Assembly (NCBI GenBank): GCA_945910005.1
Contig: CAMDTW010000523.1
Coordinates: forward strand, 248,001-312,000
Direction: 5' to 3'
Length of the DNA: 64,000 nucleotides
Source: Isoperla grammatica
Lineage: Eukaryota > Arthropoda > Insecta > Plecoptera > Perlodidae
Below are positions 11,103 to 23,734 of the stretch, one piece after another. The translations under genes and the position numbers were made by a program. The number at the start of each line of letters is the position of its first letter. The stretch's first letter is position 1. Below the pieces are notes generated by a model. It was not told the origin of the DNA. It made no database searches and was given only the letters and a program-made list of their open reading frames with translations.

Positions 11103-12894
11103 GCGGGTTCTTATATGCTGAGTCTTATATGCTGGGTCTTATATGCTGGGTCTTATATGCAGGGTCTTATATGCTGAGTCTTATATGCTGAGTCTTATAT
11201 GCTGGGTCTTATATGCTGGGTCTTATATGCTGGGTCTTATATGCAGGGTCTTAAATGCTCAGTCTTATATGCTGGGTCTGATATGCTGGGTCTTATATGC
11301 TGGGTCTTATATGCTGGGTCTTATATGCTGGGTCTTATATGCTGAGTCTTATATGCTGAGTCTTATATGCTGGGTCTTATATGCTGAGTCTTATATGCTG
11401 GTTTTTATATGCTAGGTCTTATATGCTGAGTCTTATATGCAGGTTCTTATATGCTGAGTCTTAAATGCAGGTTCTTATATGCAGGTTCTTATATGCTGAG
11501 TCTTATATGCAGGTTCTTAAATGCTGGGTCTTATATGCTGAGTCTTATATGCTGGGTCTTATATGCTGAGTCTTATATGCAGGTTCTAATATGATGAGTC
11601 TTATATGATAAGTCTCATATGCTGACTCTTATATGCTGACCCTTACATGCTGGGTCTTATATGCTAAGTCTTATATGCCGGGTCTTATATGCTGGGTCTT
11701 AAATGCTGAGTCTTATATGCTGGGTCTTATATGCTGAATCTAATATGCTGGGTCTAATATGCTGGGTCTTAAATGCTGAGTCTTATATGCAGGGTCTTAT
11801 ATGCAGGGTCTTATATGCTGAGTCTTATATGCTGGGTCTAATATGCTGGGTCTTATATGCTGGGTCTTATACGCTGGGTCTTATATGCTGAGTCTTATAT
11901 GCAGGGTCTTATATGCAGGGTCTTAAATGCTGAGTCTTATATGCAGGGTCTTATATGCAGGGTCTTATATGCTGATTCTTATATGCTGGGTCTAATATGC
12001 TGGGTCTTATATGCTGGGTCTTATATGCTGGGTCTTATATGCTGAGTCTAATATGCAGGGTCTTATATGCAGGGTCTTATATGCTGAGTCTTATATGCAG
12101 GGTCTTATATGCTGGGTCTTATATGCTGGGTCTTATATGCTGGGTCTTATATGCTGAGTCTTATATGCAGGGTCTTATATGCAGGGTCTTATATGCTAAG
12201 TCTTATATGCTTAGTCTTATATGCTGGGTCTTATATGCAGGTTCTTATATGCTGAGTCTTATATGCTGAGTCTTATATGCTGAGTCTTATATGCTGAGTC
12301 TTATATTCTGGGTCTTATATTCTGGGTCTTATATGCTGGGTCTTATATGCTGGGTCTTATATGCTGGGTCTTATATGCTGGGTCTTATATGCTGGGTCTT
12401 AAATGCTGAGTCTTATATGCTGGGTCTTATATGCTGGGTCTTATATGCTGGGTCTTATATGCTGGGTCATATATGCTGAGTCTTATATGCTGGGTATTAT
12501 ATGCTGGGTCTTATATGCTGAGTCTTATATGCTGGGTCTTATATGCTGGGTCTTATACGCTAGGTCTTATTTGCTGGGTCTTATATGCTGAGTCTTATAT
12601 GCTGGGTCTTATATGCTAAGTCTCATATGCTGAGTCTTATATGCTGAGTCTTATATGCTGAGTCTTAAACGCTGAGTCTTATATGCAGGTTCTCATATGC
12701 TGAGTCTTATATGCTGAGTCTTATATGCTGAGTCTTATATGCAGGTTCTTATATGCTGGGTCTTATATGCTGAGTCTTATATGCTTGGTCTTATATGCTG
12801 TGTCTTATATGCAGGTTCTTATATGCTGAGTCTTATATGCTGAGTCTGGTATGCTGAGTCTTATATGCAGGTTCTTATATGCTGGGTCTTATAT

Positions 12895-12920
12895 GCTAAA
12901 TCTTATTCTGGGTCTTATAT
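12895..12920 (+). repeat. Two-base deletion between adjacent units
   Basis: GCTAAATCTTAT runs directly into TCTGGGTC, giving 26 bp for two units. The same event is seen in copy B at 32145 and, with a further substitution, in copy C near 58.24 kb. The related 1.69-kb position keeps 28 bp, so the deletion postdates the split between the 1.7-kb and 12.9-kb blocks. Confidence 0.82.
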
Positions 12921-13648
12921 GCTGGGTCTTATATGCTGGGTCTTATATGCTGGGTCTTATATGCAGGGTCTTAAATGCTCAGTCTTAAATGCTGTGTCTA
13001 ATTTGCTGGGTCTTATATGCTGGGTCTAATATGCTGGGTCTTATATGCTGGGTCTTATATGCAGGTTCTTATATGCTGGGTCTTATATGCTGGGTCTTAA
13101 ATGCTGGGTCTTATATGCTGGGTCTTATATGCTGAGTCTTATATGCAGGTTCTTATATGCTGGGTCTTATATGCTGGGTCTTATATGCTGGGTCTTATAA
13201 GCAGGGTCTTATATGCTGAGTCTTATATGCAGGTTCTTATATGCTGAGTCTTAAATGCAGGTTCTTATATGCAGGTTCTTATATGCAGGTTCTTATATGC
13301 TGAGTCTTATATGCAAGTTCTTAAATGCTGGGTCTTATATGCTGAGTCTTATATGCTGGGTCTTATATGCTGAGTCTTATATGCAGGTTCTTATATGATG
13401 AGTCTTATATGATGAGTCTCATATGCTGACTCTTATATGCTGACCCTTACATGCTGGGTCTTATATGCTGGGTCTTATATGCCGGGTCTTATATGCTGGG
13501 TCTTAAATGCTGAGTCTTATGTGCTGGGTCTTATATGCTGAGTCTTATATGCTGGGTCTTATATGCTGAGTCTTATATGCTGAGTCTTATATGCTGAGTC
13601 TTATATGCTGAGTCTTTTATGCTGGGTCTAATATGCTAAATCTTATAT

Positions 13649-14264
13649 GCTGGGTCTAATATGCTGGGTCTTATATGCTGAGTCCTATATGCAGGGTCTT
13701 ATATGCGGGGTCTTATATGCTGAGTCTTATATGCTAGGTCTTATATGCTGGGTCTTACATGCAGGGTCTTATATGCAGGGCCTTATATGCTGGGTCTTAT
13801 ATGCTGAGTCTTATATGCTTCGTCTTATATGCTGGGTCTTATATGCAGACTCTTACATGCTGAGTCTTACATGCTGGGTCTTATATGAAGGTTCTTATAT
13901 GCTAAGTCTTATATGCTGAGTCTTATGTGCTAAGTCTTATATGCTGAGTCTTATATGCCTAGTCTTATATGCTGGGTCTTATATGCTGGGTCTTTTATGC
14001 TTGGTCTTACATGCTGGGTCTTATATGCTGGGTCTTATATGCTAGGTCTTATATGCTGAGTCTTATATGCTGAGTCTTATATGCTGAGTCTTATATGCTG
14101 AGTCTTATATGCTGGGTCTTATATGCTGAGTCTTATATGCAGGGTCTTATATGCAGGGTTTTATATGCTAAGTCTTATATGCTAAGTCTTAAATGCTGGG
14201 TCTTATATGCTGAATCTAATATGCTGGGTCTAATATGCTGGGTCTTATATGCTGAGTCTTATAT
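13649..14264 (+). repeat. 616-bp sub-repeat, first member
   Basis: The GCGGGGTC unit at 13705 recurs at 14321, exactly 44 units later. The following series of rare variants also recurs: a unit ending TTACAT, GCAGGGCC, GCTTCGTC, a GCAGACTC/GCAGTCTC unit, then GAAGGTTC or GAATGTTC. The members differ at several of these units, so this duplication is older than the A/B duplication. Confidence 0.65.
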
Positions 14265-14880
14265 GCTGGGTCTAATATGCTGGGTCTTTTATGCTGAGTC
14301 TTATATGCAGGGTCTTATATGCGGGGTCTTATATGCTGAGTCTTATATGCTGGGTCTTATATGCTGGGTCTTACATGCAGGGTCTTATATGCAGGGCCTT
14401 ATATGCTGGGTCTTATATGCTGAGCCTTATATGCTTCGTCTTATATGCTGGGTCTTATATGCAGTCTCTTACATGCTGAGTCTTACATGCTGGGTCTTAT
14501 ATGAATGTTCTTATATGCTGAGTATTATATCCTGAGTCTTATGTGCTAAGTCTTATATGTTGAGTCTTATATGCTGGGTCTTATAAGCTGAGTCTTATAT
14601 GCTGAGTCTTATATGCTGAGTCTTATATTCTGAGTCTTATATGCTGAGTCTTATATGCTGGGTCTTATATGCTGGGTCTTAAATGCTGTGTCTTTTATGC
14701 AGGGTCTTATATGCAGGGTTTTATATGCTGAGTCTTATATGCTAAGTCTTAAATGCTGGGTCTTATATGCTGAATCTAATATGCTGGGTCTAATATGCTG
14801 GGTCTTTTATGCTGAGTCTTATATGCAGGGTCTTATATGCAGGGTCTTATATGCTGAGTCTTATATGCTAAGTCTTAAAT
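14265..14880 (+). repeat. 616-bp sub-repeat, second member
   Basis: Second member of the 616-bp pair, with GAATGTTC at its end. It is cut at 14867, where copy A switches to the block that copy B holds 6,564 bp further on. In copy B the same pair sits at 32955 and 33571 and is then carried along in the 4.29-kb repeats (37859, 41535, 42151). Confidence 0.6.
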
Positions 14881-17800
14881 GCTGGGTCTTATATGCTGAA
14901 TCTAATATGCTGGGTCTAATATGCTGGGTCTTATATGCTGAGTCTTATATGCAGGGTCTTATATGCAGGGTCTTATATGCTGAGTCTTATATGCTGGGTC
15001 TTATATGCTGGGTCTTATATGCTAAGTCTTATATGCTGGGTCTTATATGCTGGGTCTTATATGCAGGGTCTGATATGCTGAGTCTTATTTGCTGAGTCCT
15101 ATATGCTGGGTCTTATATGCTGGGTCTTATATGCAGGGTCTTATATGCTGAGTCTTATATGCTGGGTCTTATATGCTGGGTCTTATATGCTGGGTCTTAT
15201 ATGCGGGTTCTTATATGCTGAGTCTTATATGCTGGGTCTTATATGCTGGGTCTTATATGCAGGGTCTTATATGCTGAGTCTTATATGCTTAGTCTTATAT
15301 GCTGGGTCTTATATGCTGGGTCTTATATGCTGGGTCTTATATGCAGGGTCTTAAATGCTCAGTCTTATATGCTGGGTCTAATATGCTGGGTCTTATATGC
15401 TGGGTCTTATATGCTGGGTCTTATATGCTGGGTCTTATATGCTGAGTCTTATATGCTGAGTCTTATATGCTGGGTCTTATATGCTGAGTCTTATATGCTG
15501 GTTTTTATATGCTGGGTCTTATATGCTGAGTCTTATATGCAGGTTCTTATATGCTGAGTCTTAAATGCAGGTTTTTATATGCAGGTTCTTATATGCAGGT
15601 TCTTATATGCTGAGTCTTATATGCAGGTTCTTAAATGCTGGGTCTTATATGCTGAGTCTTATATGCTGGGTCTTATATGCTGAGTCTTATATGCAGGTTT
15701 TTATATGATGAGTCTTATATGATGAGTCTCATATGCTGACTCTTATATGCTGACCCTTACATGCTGGGTCTTATATGCTGGGTCTTATATGCCAGGTCTT
15801 ATATGCTGGGTCTTAAATGCTGAGTCTTATATGCTGGGTCTTATATGCTGAATCTAATATGCTGGGTCTAATATGCTGGGTCTTATATGCTGAGTCTTAT
15901 ATGCAGGGTCTTAAATGCAGGGTCTTATATGCTGAGTCTTATATGCTGGGTCTAATATGCTGGGTCTTATATGCTGGGTCTTATACGCTAGGTCTTATAT
16001 GCTGAGTCTTATATGCAGGGTCTTATATGCAGGGTCTTATATGCTAAGTCTTATATGCAGGGTCTTATATGCAGGGTCTTATATGCTGATTCTTATATGC
16101 TGGGTCTAATATGCTGGGTCTTATATGCTGGGTCTTATATGCTGGGTCTTATATGCTGAGTCTAATATGCAGGGTCTTATATGCAGGGTCTTATATGCTG
16201 AGTCTTATATGCAGGGTCTTATATGCTGGGTCTTATATGCTGGGTCTTATATGCAGGGTCTTATATGCTTAGTCTTATATGCAGGGTCTTATATGCAGGG
16301 TCTTATATGCTAAGTCTTATATGCTTAGTCTTATATGCTGGGTCTTATATACTGAGTCTTATATGCTGGGTCTTATATGCAGGTTCTTATATGCTGAGTC
16401 TTATATGCTGAGTCTTATATGCTGAGTCTTATATGCTGAGTCTTATATTCTGGGTCTTATATGCTGGGTCTTATATGCTGGGTCTTATATGCTGGGTCTT
16501 ATATGCTGGGTCTTATATGCTGGGTCTTATATGCTGGGTCTTAAATGCTGAGTCTTATATGCTGGGTCTTATATGCTGAGTCTTATATGCTGAGTCTTAT
16601 ATGCTGGGTCTTATATGCTGGGTCTTATATGCTGGGTCTTATATGCTGAGTCTTATATGCTGGGTCTTATATGCTGGGTCTTATATGCTGGGTCTTATAT
16701 GCTGGGTCATATATGCTGAGTCTTATATGCTGGGTATTATATGCTGGGTCTTATATGCTGAGTCTTATATGCTGGGTCTTATATGCTGGGTCTTATACGC
16801 TAGGTCTTATTTGCTGGGTCTTATATGCTGAGTCTTATATGCTGGGTCTTATATGCTAAGTCTCATATGCTGAGTCTTATATGCTGAGTCTTATATGCTG
16901 AGTCTTATACGCTGAGTCTTATATGCAGGTTCTCATATGCTGAGTCTTATATGCTGAGTCTTATATGCTGAGTCTTATATGCAGGTTCTTATATGCTGGG
17001 TCTTATATGCTGAGTCTTATATGCTTGGTCTTATATGCTGTGTCTTATATGCAGGTTCTTATATGCTGAGTCTTATATGCTGAGTCTGGTATGCTGAGTC
17101 TTATATGCAGGTTCTTATATGCTGGGTCTTATATGCTAAATCTTATATGCTGGGTCTTATATGCTGGGTCTTATATGCTGGGTCTTATATGCTGGGTCTT
17201 ATATGCAGGGTCTTAAATGCTCAGTCTTATATGCTGTGTCTAATTTGCTGGGTCTTATATGCTGGGTCTTATATGCTGGGTCTTATATGCTGGGTCTTAT
17301 ATGCTGAGTCTTATATGCTGAGTCTTATATGCTGGGTCTTATATGCTGAGTCTTATATGCTGGTTTTTATATGCTGGGTCTTATATGCTGAGTCTTATAT
17401 GCAGGTTCTTATATGCTGAGTCTTAAATGCAGGTCCTTTTTGCAGGTTCTTATATGCAGGTTCTTATATGCTGAGTCTTATATGCAGGTTCTTAAATGCT
17501 GGGTCTTATATGCTGAGTCTTATATGCTGGGTCTTATATGCTGAGTCTTATATGCAGGTTCTTATATGATGAGTCTTATATGATTAGTCTCATATGCTGA
17601 CTCTTATATGCTGACCCTTACATGCTGGGTCTTATATGCTGGGTCTTATATGCCGGGTCTTATATGCTGGGTCTTAAATGCTGAGTCTTATATGCTGGGT
17701 CTTATATGCTGAATCTTATATGCTGGGTCTAATATGCTGGGTCTTTAATGCTGAGTCTTATATGCAGGGTCTTATATGCAGGGTCTTATATGCTGAGTCT

Positions 17801-20800
17801 TATATGCTGGGTCTAATATGCTGGGTCTTATATGCTGGGTCTAATACGCTGGGTCTTATATGCTGAGTCTTATATGCAGGGTCTTATATGCAGGGTCTTA
17901 TATGCTGAGTCTTATATGCAGGGTCTTATATGCAGGGTCTTATATGCTGAGTCTTATATGCTGGGTCTAATATGCTGGGTCTTATATGCTGGGTCTTATA
18001 TGCTGGGTCTTATATGCTGAGTCTTATATGCAGGGTCTTATATGCAGGGTCTTATATGCTGAGTCTTATATGCAGGGTCTTATATGCTGGGTCTTATATG
18101 CTGGGTCTTATATGCTGGGTCTTATATGCTGAGTCTTATATGCAGGGTCTTAGTTGCAGGGTCTTATATGCTGAGTCTTATATGCTTAGTCTTATATGCT
18201 GGGTCTTATATGCTGAGTCTTATATGCTGGGTCTTATATGCAGGTTCTTATATGCTGAGTCTTATGTGCTGAGTCTTATATGCTGAGTCTTATATGCTGA
18301 GTCTTATATGCTGGGTCTTATATGCTGGGTCTTATATGCTGGGTCTTATATGCTGGGTCTTATATGCTGGGTCTTATATGCTGTGTCTTATATGCTGGGT
18401 CTTAAATGCCGAGTCTTGTATGCTGGGTCTTATATGCTGAGTCTTATATGCTGAGTCATATATGCTGGGTCTTATATGCTGGGTCTTATATGCTGGGTCT
18501 TATATGCTGAGTCTTATATGCTGGGTCTTATATGCTGGGTCTTATATGCTGAGTCTTATATGCTGGGTCTTATATGCTGGGTCTTATACGCTAGGTCTTA
18601 TATGCTGGGTCTTATATGCTGAGTCCTATACGCTGGGTCTTATATGCTAAGTCTCATATGCTGAGTCTTATATGCTGAGTCTTATATTCTGAGTCTTATA
18701 CGCTGAGTCTTATATGCAGGTTCTTATATGCTGAGTCTTATATGCTGAGTCTTATATGCTGAGTCTTATATGCTGGGTCTTATATGCTGGGTCTAATATG
18801 CTGGGTCTTATATGCTGGGTCTTACATGCTGAGTCTTTTATGCAGGTTCTTATATGCTGAGTCTTATATGCTGAGTCTTATTTGCTGGGTCTTATATGCA
18901 GGTTCTTATACGCTGAGTCTTATATGCTGAGTCTTATATGCTGGTTCTTATATGCAGGTTCTTATATGCTGAGTCTTATATGCTGGGTCTTATATGCTGG
19001 GTCTTATATGCTGGGTCTTATATGCTGGGTCTTATATACTGAGTCTTATATGCTGGGTCTAATATGCTGGGTCTTATATGCAGGATCTTATATGCTAAGT
19101 CTTATATGCTGAGTCTTATATGCTGAGTCTTATATGCTGGGTCTTATATGCAGGTTCTTATATGCTGAGTCTTATATGCTGGGTCTTATATGCAGGTTCT
19201 TACATGCTGAGTCTTATATGCAGAGTCTTATATGCTGGGTCTTATATGCTGGGTCTTATATGCTGGATCTTATATGCTGAGTCTTATATGCTGGGTCTAA
19301 TGTGCCAGGTCTTATATGCAGGTTCTTATATGCTGAGTCTTATATGCAGGTTCTTATATGCTGAGTCTTATATGCTGAGTCTTATATGCTGGGTCTTATA
19401 TGCAGGTTCTTATATGCTGAGTCTTATATGCTGGGTCTTATATGCTGGGTCTAATATGCTGGGTCTTATATGCTGGGTCTTACATGCAGGGTCTTATATG
19501 CAGGGTCTTTTATGCTGGGTCTTATATGCTGAGTCTTATATGCTGAGTCTTATATGCCGGGTCTTATATGCTGGGTCTTATATGCTGGGTCTTATATGCT
19601 GGGTCTTACATGCAGAGTCTTATATGCAGGGTCTTATTTGCTGGGTCTTACATGCTAAGTCTTATATGCTGAGTCTTATATGCTGGGTCTTATATGCTGT
19701 CTCTTATATGCTGAGTCTTACATGCTGGGTCTTATATGCAGGTTCTTATATGCTGAGTCTTATATGCTGAGTCTTATGTGCTGGGTCTTATATGCTGAGT
19801 CTTATATGCTGGGTCTTATATGCTGAGTCTTATATGCTGAGTCCTATATGCTGAGTCTTATATGCTGAGTCTTATATGCTGGGTCTAATATGCTGGGTCT
19901 TATATGCTGGGTCTAATATGCTGGGTCTTATATGCTGAGTCTTATATGCAGGGTCTTATATGCGGGGTCTTATTTGCTGAGTCTTATATGCTAGGTCTTA
20001 TATGCTGGGTCTTACATGCAGGGTCCTTTATGCAGGGCCTTATATGCTGGGTCTTATATGCTGAGTCTTATATGCTTCGTCTTATATGCTGGGTCTTATA
20101 TGCAGTCTCTTACATGCTGAGTCTTACATGCTGGGTCTTATATGAAGGTTCTTATATGCTGAGTCTTATATGCTGAGTCTTATGTGCTTAGTCTTATATG
20201 CTGGGTCTTATAAGCTGGGTCTTTCATGCTGGGTCTTATATGCTGGGTCTTATATGCTGGGTCTTATATGCTGAGTCTTATATGCTGAGTCTTATATGCT
20301 GAGTCTTATATTCTGAGTCTTATATGCTGGGTCTTATATGCTGAGTCTTATATGCAGGGTCTTATATGCAGGGTTTTATATGCTAAGTCTTATATGCTAA
20401 GTCTTAAATGCTGGGTCTTATATGCTGAATCTAATATGCTGGGTCTAATATGCTGGGTCTTATATGCTGAGTCTTATATGCAGGGTCTTATATGCAGGGT
20501 CTTATATGCTGAGTCTTATATGCTGGGTCTAATATGCTGGGTCTTATATGCTGGGTCTTATACGCTGGATCTAATATGCTGAGTCCCATATGCTGGGTCG
20601 AATGTGCTGGGTCTATTATGCAGGTTCTTATATGCTGAGTCTTATATGCAGGTTCTTATATGCTGAGTCTTATATGCTGAGTCTTATATGCTGGGTCTTA
20701 TATGCAGGTTCTTATATGCTGAGTCTTATATGCTGGGTCTTAGTTGCTGGGTCTAATATGCTGGGTCTTATATGCTGGGTCTAACATGCAGGGTCTTATA

Positions 20801-23734
20801 TGCAGGGTCTTATATGCTGGGTCTTATATGCTGAGTCTTATATGCTGAGTCTTATATGCTGGGTCTTATATGCTGGGTCTTATATGCTGGGTCTTATATG
20901 CTGGGTCTGACATGCAGAGTCTTATATGCAGGGTTTTATATGCTGGGTCTTATATGCTGTCTCTTACATGCTGAGTCTTACATGCAGGGTCTTATATGCA
21001 GGTTCTTATATGCTGAGTCTTATATGCTGAGTCTTATGTGCTGGGTCTTATATGCTGAGTCTCATATGCTGGGTCTTATATGCTGAGTCTTATATGCTGA
21101 GTCTTATATGCTGAGTCTTATATGCTGAGTCTTTAAGCTGGGTCTAATATGCTGGGTCTTATATGCTGGGTCTAATATGCTGGGTCTTATATGCTGAGTC
21201 CTATATGCAGGGTCTTATATGCGGGGTCTTATATGCTGAGTCTTATATGCTAGGTCTTATATGCTGGGTCTTACATGCAGGGTCTTATATGCAGGGCCTT
21301 ATATGCTGGGTCTTATTTGCTGAGTCTTATATGCTTCGTCTTATATGCTGGGTCTTATATGCAGTCTCTTACATGCTTAGTCTTACATGCTGGGTCTTAT
21401 ATGAATGTTCTTATATGCTGAGTCTTATATGCTGAGTCTTATGTGCTAAGTCTTATATGTTGAGTCTTATATGCTGGGTCTTATAAGCTGAGTCTTATAT
21501 GCTGAGTCTTATATGCTGAGTCTTATATTCTGAGTCTTATATGCTGAGTCTTATATGCTGGGTCTTATATGCTGGGTCTTATATGCTGTGTCTTTTATGC
21601 AGGGTCTTATATGCAGGGTTTTATATGCTGAGTCTTATATGCTAAGTCTTAAATGCTGGGTCTTATATGCTGAATCTAATATGCTGGGTCTAATATGCTG
21701 GGTCTTTTATGCTGAGTCTTTTATGCAGGGTCTTATATGCAGGGTCTTATATGCTGAGTCTTATATGCTGGGTCTAATATGCTGGGTCTTATATGCTGGG
21801 TCTTATACGCTGGGTCTTATATGCTGAGTCTTATATGCAGGGTCTTATATGCAGGGTCTTATATGCTGAGTTGATATGCAGGGTGTTATATGCAGGGTCT
21901 TATATGCTGAGTCTTATATGCTGGGTCTAATATGCTGGGTCTTATATGCTGGGTTTTATATGCTGGGTCTTATATGCTGAGTCTTATATGCAGGGTCTTA
22001 TATGCAGGGTCTTATATGCTGAGTCTTATATGCAGGGTCTTATATGCTAAGTCTTATATGCTGGGTCTTATATGCTAGGTGTTATATGCTGAGTCTTATA
22101 TGCAGGGTCTTATATGCAGGGTCTTATATGCTGAGTCTTATATGCTGGGTCTTATATGCAGGTTCTTATATGCTGAGTCTTATATGCTGAGTCTTATATG
22201 CTGAAACTTATATGCTGAGTCTTATATCCTGGGTCTTATATGCTGGGTCTTATATGCTGGGTCTTATATGCTGGGTTTTATATGCTGTGTCTTAAATGCT
22301 GAGTCTTATATGCTGGGTCTTATATGCTGAGTCTTATATGCTGAGTCTTATATGCTGGGTCTTATATGCTGGGTCTTATATGCTGGGTCTTATATGCTGA
22401 GTCTTAAATGCTGGGTCTTATATGCTGGGTCTTATATGCTGGGTCTTATATGCTGGGTCTTATATGCTGAGTCTTATATGCAGGTTCTTATATGCTGAGT
22501 CTTATATGCTGAGTCTTATATGCTGAGTCTTATATGCAGGTTCTTATATGCTGGGTCTTATATGCTGAGTCTTATATGCTGGGTCTTATATGCTGGGTCT
22601 TATATGCAGGTTCTTATATGCTGGGTCTTATATGCTGGGTCTTAAATGCTGGGTCTTATATGCTGGGTCTTATATGCTGAGTCTTATATGCAGGTTCTTA
22701 TATGCTGGGTCTTATATGCTGGGTCTTATATGCTGGGTCTTATAAGCAGGGTCTTATATGCTGAGTCTTATATGCTGAGTCTTATATGCTGGGTCTTATA
22801 TGCTGGGTCTTATATGCTGGGTCTTATATGCAGGGTCTTATATGCTGAGTCTTATATGCTGGGTCTTATATGCTGGGTCTTATATGCTGGGTCTTATATG
22901 CAGGGTCTAATATGCTTAGTCTTATATGCTGAGTCTTATATGCTGGGTCTTATATGCTGGGATTTATATGCTGGGTCTTATATGCAGGGTCTTATATGTT
23001 GAGTCTTATATGCTGGGTCTAATATGCTGGGTCTTATATGCTGGGTCTTATATGCTGGGTCTTATATGCTGAGTCTTATATGCTGAGTCTTATATGTTGG
23101 GTCTTATATGCTGAGTCTTATATGCTAAGTCTTTATGCTGGGTCTTATATGCTGAGTCTTATAAGCAGGTTCTTATATGCTGAGTCTTAAATGCAGGTTC
23201 TTATATGCAGGTTCTTATATGCAGGTTCTTATATGCTGAGTCTTATATGCAGGTTCTTATATGCTGGGTCTTATATGCTGAGTCCTTAATGCTGGGTCTT
23301 ATATGCTGAGTCTTATATGCAGGTTCTTATATGATGAGTCTTATATGCTGAGTCTTATATGCTGAGTCTTACATGCTGGGTCTTATATGCTGGGTCTTAT
23401 ATGCCGGGTCTTATATGCTGGGTCTTATATGCTGAGTCTTATATGCTGAGTCTTATATGCTGAGTCTTATATGCTGAGTCTTATATGCTGAGTCTTATAT
23501 GCTGAGTCTTATATGCTGAGTCTTATATGCTGAGTCTTATATGATAGGTTATATGCTGAGTCTTATATGCTGGGTTATATGCTGGGTCTTATATGCAGGT
23601 TCTTATATGCAGAGTCTTATATGCTGAGTCTTATATGCTGAGTCTTATATGCTGAGTCTTATATGCTGGGTCTTATATGCTGGGTCTTATATGCTGGGTC
23701 TTATATGCTGGGTCTTATATGCTGAGTCTTATAT

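Larger units (their letters stand above)
1..15444 (+). repeat. Higher-order repeat, copy A (15,444-bp period)
   Basis: Base 1 aligns with base 15445, and rare-variant landmarks keep exactly this offset for roughly the first 12 kb. Examples are the unit GCTGACCCTTACAT at 305, 2166 and 11635, which recurs at 15749, 17610 and 27079, and GCGGGGTC units at 4518 and 5777, which recur at 19962 and 21221. The period is 4 bases short of 1,103.4 units of 14 because several units are 12 or 13 bp. Layout inside the copy: a roughly 1.86-kb pair (1-3.3 kb), a roughly 1.26-kb pair (4.25-6.4 kb), a 2.2-kb pair (6.7-11.1 kb), a block related to the 1.86-kb unit (11.4-13.5 kb), a 616-bp pair (13.65-14.9 kb) and a closing block. 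The left edge is the window edge, so the true start of the unit is arbitrary. Confidence 0.9.
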
